From the NCBI GenBank assembly GCA_022448985.1, contig JAKVCR010000016.1, positions 62,001-126,000 on the forward strand: DNA of 64,000 nt, in the 5' to 3' direction. The position numbers and the translations under genes were made by a program. Source of the stretch: Roseibacillus sp. GTDB taxonomy: Bacteria; Verrucomicrobiota; Verrucomicrobiia; Verrucomicrobiales; Akkermansiaceae. This document shows, one piece after another, positions 1 to 8,010 of the stretch. The notes under the pieces are model-generated. The model saw nothing but the letters and a program-made list of their open reading frames with translations. It had not been told where the DNA came from and searched no databases. Positions within the stretch are counted from its first letter, which is position 1; every line of letters begins with the position of its first letter.

Positions 1-298
1 CAAGGCCAGGGCCACCGGGGTCACCGGAGATGGGCCCGCGACCGCAGCCCCCATCATGAAGAGGCCGACCGGGCCAGGCGCAGGAGATGGTGGAGCAGGC
101 GCAGGCGTTGATCCCGGCCCGTCTTCAAATAAGAGATTCCTTCCTTTCCAAGGTTCTGGATTTCAAGAGGCAGTCCTTTTCCGGGCTGCCTCTTCACTTG
201 GGGGCCAATTGCTCCTCCCAATCCGCCACCGCCCCTGGACTTTTCTCCCCCCGAAGTGCGGCCTTCCCAAGCGAGGGGAATTCAGCGAAGAACTGTGT
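1..298. other. left-edge region, no gene supported
   Basis: This stretch before truA holds no convincing gene. A minus-strand frame is open from about position 162 leftward off the window edge and contains an ATG at 55-57, followed by an Ala/Pro/Val-rich sequence, but it is too short to identify. The plus-strand frame that the ORF track joins to truA has no recognisable protein similarity before residue 82. Confidence 0.3.
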
Positions 299-1057
299 GT
301 GCGCCTTAAACTGACCATTGCCTACGACGGAAGTCCGTTCGGCGGCTGGCAGCTCCAGCCCGATACTGACACCATCCAGGTGCGCCTGGAAGGGGCCCTT
401 GCCGAAATTGCCAAGGAGCCCTTGCGGATCCATGGATCGGGACGCACCGACGCAGGCGTCCATGCCGCCGGCCAGGTCGCTCACTTTGACCCTCCTGCTG
501 AACTCACCATGAACCCGGTCAACTGGGTGGCCGCTCTTAACACCAAGCTCCCAGCTGCTATCCGGGTTTTGGAATGCGAGGAAGTGCCGGATGACTTTCA
601 TGCGCGTTTTTCGGCTATCTCCAAGATCTATCACTACGAGCTGAGCACTACTCCCATTCTTCCTCCCTTCCAGGCCGGCCGGGCCTGGCATCTTCCCCGC
701 CAGCTCGATCCGGCCACCCTTGAGGACTCCCTCGCCCTCTTCCGTGGGCGCCACGATTTCCGGGCCTTTGCCGCCAACCGGGGCAACGAAACAGCGGAAA
801 CCGACTTCCAGCGGACTCTCCATGAGACTTCCCTCGCGCCGCTCCCGCAAGGCTACCTCCTGACCTTCAGTGGCGAAGGGTTTCTCTACAAGATGGTCCG
901 GCTCCTGACCGGCGCAGCTGTCAAGACTGCCCAGGGTTACTTTCGACTCGATGATCTGGCGGACCTGCTCGACCAGCCCCCTGAACTCCCCCGGGGCAAA
1001 TCCCCGCTTTGTGCTCCCGCGGAGGGCCTGAGCCTTCATGAAGTCAATTACGGATAA
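299..1057 (+). CDS. truA: tRNA pseudouridine(38-40) synthase TruA
   Basis: Converts uridines 38-40 in the anticodon arm of tRNAs to pseudouridine in the cytoplasm. The product is about 252 residues, normal for the family. The N-terminus reads RLKLTIAYDG followed by FGGWQ, and the catalytic aspartate lies in GSGRTDAGVHA. The later block GEGFLYKMVRLLTG is the conserved C-terminal TruA motif. The ORF track starts at 56, but the first 81 residues look unlike TruA. I chose the GTG at 299 because it places the usual M-R-x-K-L-T-I-A-Y-D-G at the start. No strong ribosome binding site is visible. It ends 245 bp before the convergent porin gene and appears to be monocistronic. Confidence 0.93.
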   Translation: MRLKLTIAYDGSPFGGWQLQPDTDTIQVRLEGALAEIAKEPLRIHGSGRTDAGVHAAGQVAHFDPPAELTMNPVNWVAALNTKLPAAIRVLECEEVPDDFHARFSAISKIYHYELSTTPILPPFQAGRAWHLPRQLDPATLEDSLALFRGRHDFRAFAANRGNETAETDFQRTLHETSLAPLPQGYLLTFSGEGFLYKMVRLLTGAAVKTAQGYFRLDDLADLLDQPPELPRGKSPLCAPAEGLSLHEVNYG

Positions 1058-1230
1058 TCCTTATCCCAAACGGTTCATGGCTTGTCCTTGTGACGTGCCC
1101 CTCAACCCGGGGGATATGGCGACGCGAGTGCCCCGTGGGGCGGCGCTGCCGACAATTTTGAAGCCCCTGTTACGTCATTCCCTTCCCTGAGATCGCCGGC
1201 AATTGATAATCTGGGATCCGGACACAATGA

Positions 1231-1256
1231 AACGGCCCCTCCGAAGAGGGCCCGTT
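1231..1256 (-). terminator. hairpin downstream of the porin gene
   Basis: An 11-bp stem with one mismatch (aacggcccctc / gagggcccgtt) closes a CGAA loop, read as TTCG on the minus strand. It lies 46 bp past the porin stop codon. Only a short T-rich stretch follows on the minus strand, so it is a weak intrinsic terminator or an mRNA-stabilising hairpin. Confidence 0.45.
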
Positions 1257-1302
1257 GTCACGAGAACGGATCGGACTAAGCCCGCAGAGCTGGATGCGAA
1301 TC

Positions 1303-2511
1303 CTAGAAGTAGGTCCGGAATGCCAGCCAAAGGGTGAGGGCGTCCGCATCGCCTGCTGGCGCCTCAAGGCTTTCCCACTCCACCCCGGTCATGATCTTGG
1401 CATTGTGGCCGCAGACGAAGTAGTTCAAGCCTGCATAGATGCTCTGGTGTGCGTCCCCACGCCCGCTGTTGACGTTCGCAGTATGTTTGCTCCTGCGAAA
1501 ATAACGGGAATTCGATCTGATTCCTTCCGCTTCGTCAGATCCCTGGGCGGAGTAGCGCACCACAGCTTCAAGCTTGTCCGCGATCAAGTCGCGGGACGCC
1601 ATCGCGACAAACCCCCAGAAATCACCACCTCGCTGGCCCTGTCCGTCATCACCATTATCCCCGATCGTTCCTTGAAGGAGGAGGTCCCAGCCGTTTCGCT
1701 CGGTCAGGTAGGCCAGGGCAAGAGCCCAGTCATACAGGCCCACTTCGTTGTCCGCCGTGCCGTAGGCATCATTGTGCAGGAAATCAGCAATCAACTTGTC
1801 CCCGTTGCCAAGGTCAAGGGCTCCACTGGCATACAAGGCAAGCCCTCCCGTGTCGCTGGCAAGCTCCGGAGTGGACTCGGTGCTGAACGCCCCGATCGTT
1901 CCCGAGAAGTTCCCCATGGCCTTCTTGGCCGTGATCCCGGTCAGGCGAGCGGGATAAACCTTGTTCGCGACCGCGGAGCGCTCGACCGTCTTGATCTTCT
2001 TGGAGGACGTATGGACCTCATAGCTCATCCCCACCTTGTGACGCCCCACACTGACATTGACCCCGTCAAGAGCCCCACCTCCGAGCAAGGCTCCGGCGTC
2101 AAAGGAGACCAGGGCAACATCAAGACTTTGATACCCATAGTCGCGTGATCCACCATTCGGTTTGCCGTCGCTGACCAGATTGGCATTCACCTTGACCTTG
2201 AAGTGCTGCAGGACCTGCAATTGGGTGCCAAGGCGCAGCCGCCGTACCTCGTCGAAGGTCTCGGAGTCGTCAACACCACCTATGCCATCCACATCGACGG
2301 ACGCAAACTGCACCTGGGCCCGCCCGAAAAACTTCATGGCCTGGATCAGCATGGCGTCATCATTCGAGTAGAGAGGAGCCCCCAGGTCGTCGGTAAGAAG
2401 TCGGCACCAGTCCCCACCGCCACCGTCCAGGGAAGTGCCTTCTCCAGCCAGCACTGCTCCCCCGGCAGCTGCCAATCCGACTACGGTCGTCGCTATTCTT
2501 TTTCTCATCAT
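1303..2511 (-). CDS. OprP/OprO-like outer-membrane porin
   Basis: Likely a beta-barrel porin for small anions or other solutes in the outer membrane. From the chosen ATG (2509-2511) the protein is about 402 residues and begins with a signal peptide, MMRKRIATTVVGLAAAGGAVLAGE. The mature part has features I associate with the phosphate-selective porin O/P family: FFGRAQVQF, RRLRLGTQ near the first strands, and GRHKVGMSYEVHTSSKK. The C-terminus is LTLWLAFRTYF, ending in an aromatic residue as expected for BAM-dependent insertion. The ORF track adds 27 upstream residues that do not look like a signal peptide. Substrate specificity cannot be read from sequence. It is monocistronic, with a candidate operator upstream and a hairpin downstream. 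Confidence 0.8.
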   Translation of the reverse strand: MMRKRIATTVVGLAAAGGAVLAGEGTSLDGGGGDWCRLLTDDLGAPLYSNDDAMLIQAMKFFGRAQVQFASVDVDGIGGVDDSETFDEVRRLRLGTQLQVLQHFKVKVNANLVSDGKPNGGSRDYGYQSLDVALVSFDAGALLGGGALDGVNVSVGRHKVGMSYEVHTSSKKIKTVERSAVANKVYPARLTGITAKKAMGNFSGTIGAFSTESTPELASDTGGLALYASGALDLGNGDKLIADFLHNDAYGTADNEVGLYDWALALAYLTERNGWDLLLQGTIGDNGDDGQGQRGGDFWGFVAMASRDLIADKLEAVVRYSAQGSDEAEGIRSNSRYFRRSKHTANVNSGRGDAHQSIYAGLNYFVCGHNAKIMTGVEWESLEAPAGDADALTLWLAFRTYF

Positions 2512-2575
2512 GGTCAATCGCTGTTGCGGCAGCAGTTTGGAGCCTTTGAGTGAAAGACTAAATAAAAACCCCTTA

Positions 2576-2593
2576 TGTGGCATCATTGTCACA
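2576..2593. promoter_or_regulatory. palindrome upstream of the porin gene
   Basis: An 18-bp near-perfect dyad, TGTGGCATCATTGTCACA, has 7-bp arms with one mismatch around a 4-bp centre. It lies 65 bp upstream of the porin start. The arms resemble CRP/FNR half-sites, but the spacing is longer than the CRP consensus. A regulator operator is an inference. Confidence 0.35.
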
Positions 2594-2776
2594 TTACCGG
2601 AAATGGATCCTCCATGACTTCATCGCCCACAGGATTTCCTCCTCTTTTCCCAGGTCACATATGGCCCGCGCCGGGGTGTTCAGAAAGGTGCATTGCCCCG
2701 GTGATCATGGCCGAAGGCGCCTCTCCTGCCCTGCGAAGGCTCCACCACTGTCCCGATCCCTTGACGGGGGTCCGGG

Positions 2777-5623
2777 CTACTTCACTTCGATGCGGTAGGA
2801 TCCCGACTGGAGAAGGTTGAGGGTAATGCGCCCCTCCTTCTGGTCCTGGATGAATCCGCCCTTGAACCGCCTGTCTTCACCGGGCGCCTTCCCATCAATG
2901 AGAACGGTGGCCTCAGGCCCGGCCGGAAGCCGGACCGAGGCAGTGGTCTGGACCGGAATGGTGCACTCGTAATGAAGAGTCCCATCCTCCCGGAGCTTCC
3001 AGTGAACGTCAATCCGTCCCCGGCGGGAACTGTAATGGGCCTTGACCCAGGTAATGGGATCAGCATCGGGCTTGCCTTCCCCTCGCTCCGGAATCCAAGG
3101 CTCAAGGCGAATACGTTGAAAGCCGGGCAGAACGGTATCAATCCCGGCCACCATGGCCATCAGCCATCCACTCACCGCCCCGAAGCTCTGGTCGACCGCG
3201 GGGTCCTGCGGCTTACGACCTTTCCCGGTAGGGCCCCAACTGCTCCGCAGGGTTGTGGCCCCTTTGTCCACGGCGTAGCCCCAGGAGGGAAACTTATCGG
3301 TTTGAAGAAGTTTCAAGGCGATCTGGTGATTTCCTGTCCACGTCAATACGGGAAGCAGGGATCTGGCCCCCAATACACCCGTCGTTATCCCACTTGCGGT
3401 TCCGCTCTCCTTTTCGGCCAGGAGGGCCAGAAGATCCGCCGTAACCCTGGGCTTGGAGGCCTTGGTAAGAAGGCCAAGGCGCAGGGCAAGCACATGGGAG
3501 GTCTGGGACCGAACCTTGAGAGCGCCATCAGCATTCACGAAATTCTTGCGAAACTCACCCTGTAGCTCGACGAAGGTCTTATTGTAGGTGAGATGGTTAA
3601 TGGGATTCCCCGCAACACGGGACATTTCCGCCATCAGCCGGAAATTGAGGGCCAGCATGGCCAGGTCTATGACTCTTGATGGCGTGGGATCATTGTAGTG
3701 CTGGCGATCACCCCGGCTCGTTCCAAATACCCTTCCGCGCCCCAGGCGATGAGCGTCGTAGCGGGCCTGGAGGTATTTTTTCATCGCGGTCCAATTCTCT
3801 TTCACTACTTCTTCATCGCCATACATCCACCAATGATCAAAGACCGCATGGATCCCGGCATCGGAAAACCCTGCTCCGTAAGAAAGACGATCCTCGGCAA
3901 AGGGAAAGGGGGCATGTCTTCGGTAGTAACCCTGCTTGTCCCGGGCGCGCTGTAATTCCCTGAACCACTTCCGCAGGAAGGCTGCATTGTCGGTGTGATA
4001 ACAGGCGGACTTGGCAAAAAGCTGGACCGCTCCCAGGTCCCCCATGCGCTCGTTGACCCGCTCGGAGCTGGAGGGCAGGTCGATCCAGTTGGCCCGTTGG
4101 GTCCAGACACAATTTTGGAAGATCCGGTTCACCCGTTCATCGCTGCACTCAAAGCTACTGGTAAGCGGGGTGTCGCTATGAATGACCAGGCCCCGGAGAA
4201 GGTCCGGGCCGGGCTTGCCAGGCAGTCCCTCGACCTCGGCAAAGCGGAAGGTGTGAATGGTAAAGCGCGGGGTCCAGCTCTCGACCCCGCCACCCTTGCA
4301 GACGTAGGTATCGGTGGCAGCCATATCCCGTTGGCGATTCAGGGCAAGATCACTGGTCTCTACCCCATAACGAATGGTGAGCTTCTGGCCCTTCTTCATC
4401 CCACTGACCTGCAGGCGAACGTTCCCGGTAAAGTTCTGACCAAAATCGAAGAGATGGCACTTGGGACGGGATTCGCTGACCGCGACAGCCTTTCTCTCCT
4501 CGACTATCCGGACGGGTGGCGCCGCGTAGCCTTCCAAGGACCGTGGTTTCACGAAAGCAACCTCTCCCGTCCGACGGCCGCTGCGGTCCAGGAAGGGAGC
4601 CTTTACGGGCTTGTTGGAAGAGGCCTCCACCGCCTGCTCCCAGCCCTTGTCGTCATATCCGGCTTCCGCCCACCCGCTGAGTTCCTTGGTGGCATCATAG
4701 CCCTCCCCCATGAGGAGATCCGCCTCGAATTCCGGGCCGGTGGTGACTTTCCACGTCGGGTCGCTGGTGATGATGCTTTCGGTTCCATCTGCAAACTCAA
4801 GGTGGAGTTGCACCAGGAGGGCGGGCGTCTTCCCGTAGATGTTGCGGCCCGTGCCAAATGGTCCAAACTTCTTGCGCTTTCCCGATCCCACATACCCGGC
4901 ATACCAGCCGTCCGCCAAGATTGCCCCCAGGCAATTCTCCCCCTCCTTCATCAGCGAGGTGACATCATGGCTCTGATAATAGGCGCGCTTGGAATAGTCG
5001 CTCCAGCCCGGGGCGAGGTAGGCATCCCCAACCTTTGAGCCATTGAGATGGAGCTCAAGGACCCCGAGGGCACTTGCATGCAGACGGGCCCCCACAATCT
5101 TCTTCCCGGCACCAAATCCCTTGCGGTAGTAGCGGGGCGGCGGAAGGTGGAGCTGGGCCGGATTCCGGTGCAGGGGGGTCTCGTCCTTGAAGGAAATCCA
5201 CTCCGCCTTCCAGTCCCCGGCACCAAGAAGCCCCATCGAGAAGTGGGCAGGAGCACTCCATGGGGTCGCTCCATCCTTCTCGTCCCAGACCTGTACTTTC
5301 CAGAAGACCTGCTGTCCGGACTGAAGAGGTTTTTCACCCTTATAGAAAACGAGATAGTTGCTGGTGCTCCTTGTCTTGCCCGTATCCCACAAGTCTCCCT
5401 CATCCCGGGCAAGGGCAGCTTCGGAACTCGCGGCCAGGATCCGATAGGCCCGCTGGACCTTCCCCTTTTCTCCCGTCTTGAGAAGCCAGCTCAAACGGGG
5501 AACCTCCGCATGGAGGCCCGTTGGGTTGACCTGGTGCTCACAGGTCAGGTTGGTAACCGCCAGGTCCGCCCCGGGAAGCGGAAGGGTCAACAGGACGCTA
5601 AGGAAAAGGATCGGTGCTCTCAT
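2777..5623 (-). CDS. GH78 alpha-L-rhamnosidase-like protein, catalytic motifs altered
   Basis: An exported protein of 948 residues with signal peptide MRAPILFLSVLLTLPLPGADL. Layout follows GH78: an N-terminal beta domain (residues about 20-140), the rhamnose-binding-like domain with RLHASALGVLELHLNG (about 180-200), a beta-sandwich with LFDFGQNFTGNVRLQVSG (about 391-408), the (alpha/alpha)6 barrel (about 495-830) and a C-terminal domain with GFQRIRLEP. Family members cleave terminal alpha-L-rhamnose from plant or algal glycans. Here the barrel motif usually written DCPQRDERLGWTGD reads DLPSSSERVNERMGD, and the usual ATTIWERWD reads ATTLRSSWG, so the acidic residues I recall as catalytic acid and base are missing. 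It may be a binding protein or a divergent subfamily. It sits alone, with no sugar-catabolic neighbours. Confidence 0.82.
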   Translation of the reverse strand: MRAPILFLSVLLTLPLPGADLAVTNLTCEHQVNPTGLHAEVPRLSWLLKTGEKGKVQRAYRILAASSEAALARDEGDLWDTGKTRSTSNYLVFYKGEKPLQSGQQVFWKVQVWDEKDGATPWSAPAHFSMGLLGAGDWKAEWISFKDETPLHRNPAQLHLPPPRYYRKGFGAGKKIVGARLHASALGVLELHLNGSKVGDAYLAPGWSDYSKRAYYQSHDVTSLMKEGENCLGAILADGWYAGYVGSGKRKKFGPFGTGRNIYGKTPALLVQLHLEFADGTESIITSDPTWKVTTGPEFEADLLMGEGYDATKELSGWAEAGYDDKGWEQAVEASSNKPVKAPFLDRSGRRTGEVAFVKPRSLEGYAAPPVRIVEERKAVAVSESRPKCHLFDFGQNFTGNVRLQVSGMKKGQKLTIRYGVETSDLALNRQRDMAATDTYVCKGGGVESWTPRFTIHTFRFAEVEGLPGKPGPDLLRGLVIHSDTPLTSSFECSDERVNRIFQNCVWTQRANWIDLPSSSERVNERMGDLGAVQLFAKSACYHTDNAAFLRKWFRELQRARDKQGYYRRHAPFPFAEDRLSYGAGFSDAGIHAVFDHWWMYGDEEVVKENWTAMKKYLQARYDAHRLGRGRVFGTSRGDRQHYNDPTPSRVIDLAMLALNFRLMAEMSRVAGNPINHLTYNKTFVELQGEFRKNFVNADGALKVRSQTSHVLALRLGLLTKASKPRVTADLLALLAEKESGTASGITTGVLGARSLLPVLTWTGNHQIALKLLQTDKFPSWGYAVDKGATTLRSSWGPTGKGRKPQDPAVDQSFGAVSGWLMAMVAGIDTVLPGFQRIRLEPWIPERGEGKPDADPITWVKAHYSSRRGRIDVHWKLREDGTLHYECTIPVQTTASVRLPAGPEATVLIDGKAPGEDRRFKGGFIQDQKEGRITLNLLQSGSYRIEVK

Positions 5624-5830
5624 GCTGTGAAGGGGGTGACTCCAGTGCGGGGGCTAGGGAACAGCAGGTTCCATGGATGAGCAAGAACGTCCTGCACATG
5701 GAAACCCCGGACCCGTTTCGGACCCCCTCACACCGCAGGAAACTGCCGGTTTTTCGCAGCTAAATCACGGAAACCACCGTCGGTCGCCACCACATATTCA
5801 AACACCCTTCAGCTGCGGCAGGCGGGGCGT

Positions 5831-5864
5831 AAGAGAAAAGGGCAGGGGGCCAGGTGCCTGCCCT
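5831..5864 (-). terminator. intrinsic terminator
   Basis: On the minus strand AGGGCAGG and CCTGCCCT form an 8-bp stem around a 10-nt loop, followed by TTTTCTCTT. It lies directly downstream of the stop codon of the secreted protein gene ending at 5881. Confidence 0.65.
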
Positions 5865-5880
5865 GTGGATAACCAACGTT

Positions 5881-6933
5881 CTAGAGATCCGAGTAAAAAG
5901 CCGGCGGATCAACAGGCGCATTGAAAACGTTCTGGCTGCCCCTGCGCTCGATGATCATGCCGGAAGTCAACTCAACGTCGTCAGCAGGATCGAAATTGAG
6001 GCTATACCACCCGACCGGGAAGTCGGGGGGTGCGTTTAGCGTGGAGTAGAAATACTGCTCAAATCCGCTGGCGTCTGCCTTGGGCAGGTAGACGATGTCC
6101 GCCTCCAAAGCAGTCGCGGTGGCGGAACCAGTCACGCTGTTCTCCAGGCCGCTGTTGCCGAGAGTGGCCCCCACGGGATAGGCGGTGCCGAGGTAGGTGA
6201 AGACCTCGCTGACAGGCAGGTTCGTGCTGGTGATCTTGACCATGCCGGATACCACGAGCCGGAGATCATCGTTCCCCTTCTCCTCAATGAGAATCCCGTC
6301 GACATAGTTCAGGGGAAAATTGGTGGCGTCCGCGAAGTCCTCCGCGTCCAACCATCCTTCAAAGTCTTCCGATAACATATTACCGGGGTTGGAGTAGAAG
6401 ACTCGGATGAACGGGGGTTCGGGGGGAACGTTGTTGGGATTGGGAACATAGATCACACTCGCCTCAGAGGGGTCCGCATTGTCGGAGCCTTTGAGCCCTA
6501 CCTCGTTGTCGGCACCAAAGACGTCCCCAATAGTCTTGGCAGCGCGGATGGTGTAATCCGTTGCATCGTCAGCAACGATGTCGGAGAGACCGGTCAGGTC
6601 GCTACCACTCCAACCGTCAACTTCGATGACGGTGCCCTCGGAAGAGGTGCCCCCCGTGATCTCGACGAGGTAGCGCTTCCCAGGGATAAGGACGGTAGAG
6701 AAATTGACCTCGTCGTCGGTCAGGCTGTCCGCGGTCTGGGAATCGAATGTTCCGGAGACTACCGTCGGTTCGTGGAAGCGTAGTCCCAGGAGTGTAAACT
6801 TACCCTCCCCCTTGATGGTGTGAATCTCATACCCGCCTGCGTTTGACGCGACTGCCTGGGCAGAGGCGGGGCCACAGAAAAGGAGGAGCGAGCCGACACC
6901 AAGTGCCGCCTTCTTGAGCGTTGCTGCTTTCAT
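5881..6933 (-). CDS. secreted TIGR02597-like protein, paralogue 1
   Basis: Exported protein of about 350 residues, function unknown. The ATG at 6931-6933 gives MKAATLKKAALGVGSLLLF and a clean signal peptide ending ASAQA. It matches the start of the paralogue at 8011-9018, so the track's 21-residue upstream extension was dropped. The body alternates short beta-type segments: GLRFHEPTVVSGTFDSQ, YLVEITGGTSSEGTVIEVDG, TIRAAKTIGDVFGADN, then repeats built on SVIYVPN/DIVYLPKADASGFEQYFYSTL. This looks like the TIGR02597 paralogous family I remember from Verrucomicrobium-type genomes; the name is from memory and unverified. The C-terminus is PPAFYSDL. Relative to its paralogue it has an insertion (NNVPPEPPFIRVFY) in the middle. 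It lies next to a PEP-CTERM gene and is followed by its own terminator. Confidence 0.75.
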   Translation of the reverse strand: MKAATLKKAALGVGSLLLFCGPASAQAVASNAGGYEIHTIKGEGKFTLLGLRFHEPTVVSGTFDSQTADSLTDDEVNFSTVLIPGKRYLVEITGGTSSEGTVIEVDGWSGSDLTGLSDIVADDATDYTIRAAKTIGDVFGADNEVGLKGSDNADPSEASVIYVPNPNNVPPEPPFIRVFYSNPGNMLSEDFEGWLDAEDFADATNFPLNYVDGILIEEKGNDDLRLVVSGMVKITSTNLPVSEVFTYLGTAYPVGATLGNSGLENSVTGSATATALEADIVYLPKADASGFEQYFYSTLNAPPDFPVGWYSLNFDPADDVELTSGMIIERRGSQNVFNAPVDPPAFYSDL

Positions 6934-7233
6934 GGCTACCAGTCCCATGATGGAGGACGCGGTTGTTGCTGTGGAGTCAGAACCTGGGATTTTCATGCGA
7001 TTGGCGCACCGCCTGATACGCCTTCAACCGGGAGTGAGCCGGTTGATTTTCACAATTCCGGATTTTCCCCGGATAATCATTCCCTTCCGTGCCAGAACAG
7101 CGCTGGCAAGGAGGTGCCTGTTGCGACCGAAACCCCGCCCTCGCCCCCCTACGCCACACACCTTGGGACCACTGCCCTGGCACCCGGCGGATCACATTAG
7201 TGAGTTCCCGCGCCTTCCCCCGGGGATCTCCCG
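6934..7233. other. intergenic region, no gene
   Basis: About 300 bp between the paralogue-1 start and the terminator of the PEP-CTERM gene. I see no convincing ORF or RNA. It should hold the promoter of the downstream minus-strand gene, but no good -35/-10 pair was recognised. Confidence 0.4.
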
Positions 7234-7268
7234 AAAAAAAACCTGCCGGTCTTTCGACCGGCAGGTTT
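7234..7268 (-). terminator. strong intrinsic terminator
   Basis: Stem ACCTGCCGGTC / GACCGGCAGGT with a short loop, followed on the minus strand by an uninterrupted run of eight T. It lies 36 bp past the stop codon of the PEP-CTERM protein gene and is the clearest terminator in the window. Confidence 0.9.
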
Positions 7269-7304
7269 AAAAAACGACCTTGGTTCTGAGAACCTTTTCG
7301 GACC

Positions 7305-7916
7305 TTAGCGCCTGCGGCGGATCAGGAGCGAGAGACCAGCGAGGCCAATAAGGAGGCTGCTGGAGGGCTCCGGAATACCAACGAGGGCGAGGGCCGGGTT
7401 TTGTCTGGGGACAGTAGACGGCTGAAGCGTGAACGAATCAAAATCTCCGAGCAATAGAGTCGAGGTGTTGTTCACGTAGATGGTCGAAACGGCGGGCTCT
7501 GAAGTGGGGAAACTACCGATTTCCAACACAGCTGCCTGTGTGGAGCTGGCAAGATCGCCACCGTTACCAAGAACCAGATAAATCGGCGCTCCAGCAAACG
7601 GGGAACCAACGATGGAGCTTCCGTCGTTGGAGAAGTTGTAGACCCCATTGAAAACACCGGCGGAACCGACGGAACCAGAGGCGCCATCAAACTCGGTGAA
7701 CAGGCTGGCAAGATCTGCGCCGGAGCCAAGGGTGGCAAGGGCGCCTACATCGGAAATGCTTCCGATCGCGGCGACACCGCCTTCGACTGCGGCACCCGTG
7801 TTGTCGACCACGGACTGGGTGTTCACCGGTCCTTGGTTGTTGGTTACCGTAATGCTGGCTCCAAAAGCGGAGACTGACATCGCGGCGAGTGTGGCTACTA
7901 CGTGCTTCAATTTCAT
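7305..7916 (-). CDS. PEP-CTERM sorting domain protein
   Basis: Secreted protein of 203 residues, probably sorted by an exosortase to the cell surface or extracellular matrix. The ATG at 7914-7916 gives MKLKHVVATLAAMSVSAFGAS, a standard signal peptide. The track's 49 upstream residues are spurious. The middle is low-complexity, rich in Gly, Ala, Ser and Val, without a recognisable enzyme fold. The C-terminus is the full tripartite tail: PEP motif (GIPEPSSS), a hydrophobic helix (LLIGLAGLSLLI) and a basic end (RRRR). Exosortase itself is not in the window. It lies between two TIGR02597-like paralogues and has its own terminator, so it is probably transcribed with or independently of paralogue 2 upstream. 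Confidence 0.88.
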   Translation of the reverse strand: MKLKHVVATLAAMSVSAFGASITVTNNQGPVNTQSVVDNTGAAVEGGVAAIGSISDVGALATLGSGADLASLFTEFDGASGSVGSAGVFNGVYNFSNDGSSIVGSPFAGAPIYLVLGNGGDLASSTQAAVLEIGSFPTSEPAVSTIYVNNTSTLLLGDFDSFTLQPSTVPRQNPALALVGIPEPSSSLLIGLAGLSLLIRRRR

Positions 7917-7958
7917 AGTGAGTGGTTTGTGCTGAGTTTTGTGTGGTAGGAGAGGATT

Positions 7959-7999
7959 CCTGAGAGCAGCGGGGATCAAACCCTCAACTGCTCTCCAGG
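7959..7999 (-). other. stem-loop between two secreted-protein genes
   Basis: On the minus strand GAGAGCAG pairs with CTGCTCTC around an 18-nt loop, extended by CCT/AGG with one bulge. No T-tract follows, so it may be a processing or stability element rather than a terminator. It separates paralogue 2 from the PEP-CTERM gene. Confidence 0.4.
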
Positions 8000-8010
8000 A
8001 AAAACGTCTC

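Noticed and set aside
1-162. Minus-strand reading frame open to the left edge with ATG at 55-57
   Set aside because: Only a few tens of residues, low-complexity Pro/Ala content, no recognisable family and no ribosome binding site. Another minus frame in the same place stops, so nothing decides between them.
1255-2148. Plus-strand ORF of 297 residues opposite the porin gene
   Set aside because: Antisense to a porin with signal peptide and aromatic C-terminus; no domain in the plus-strand translation.
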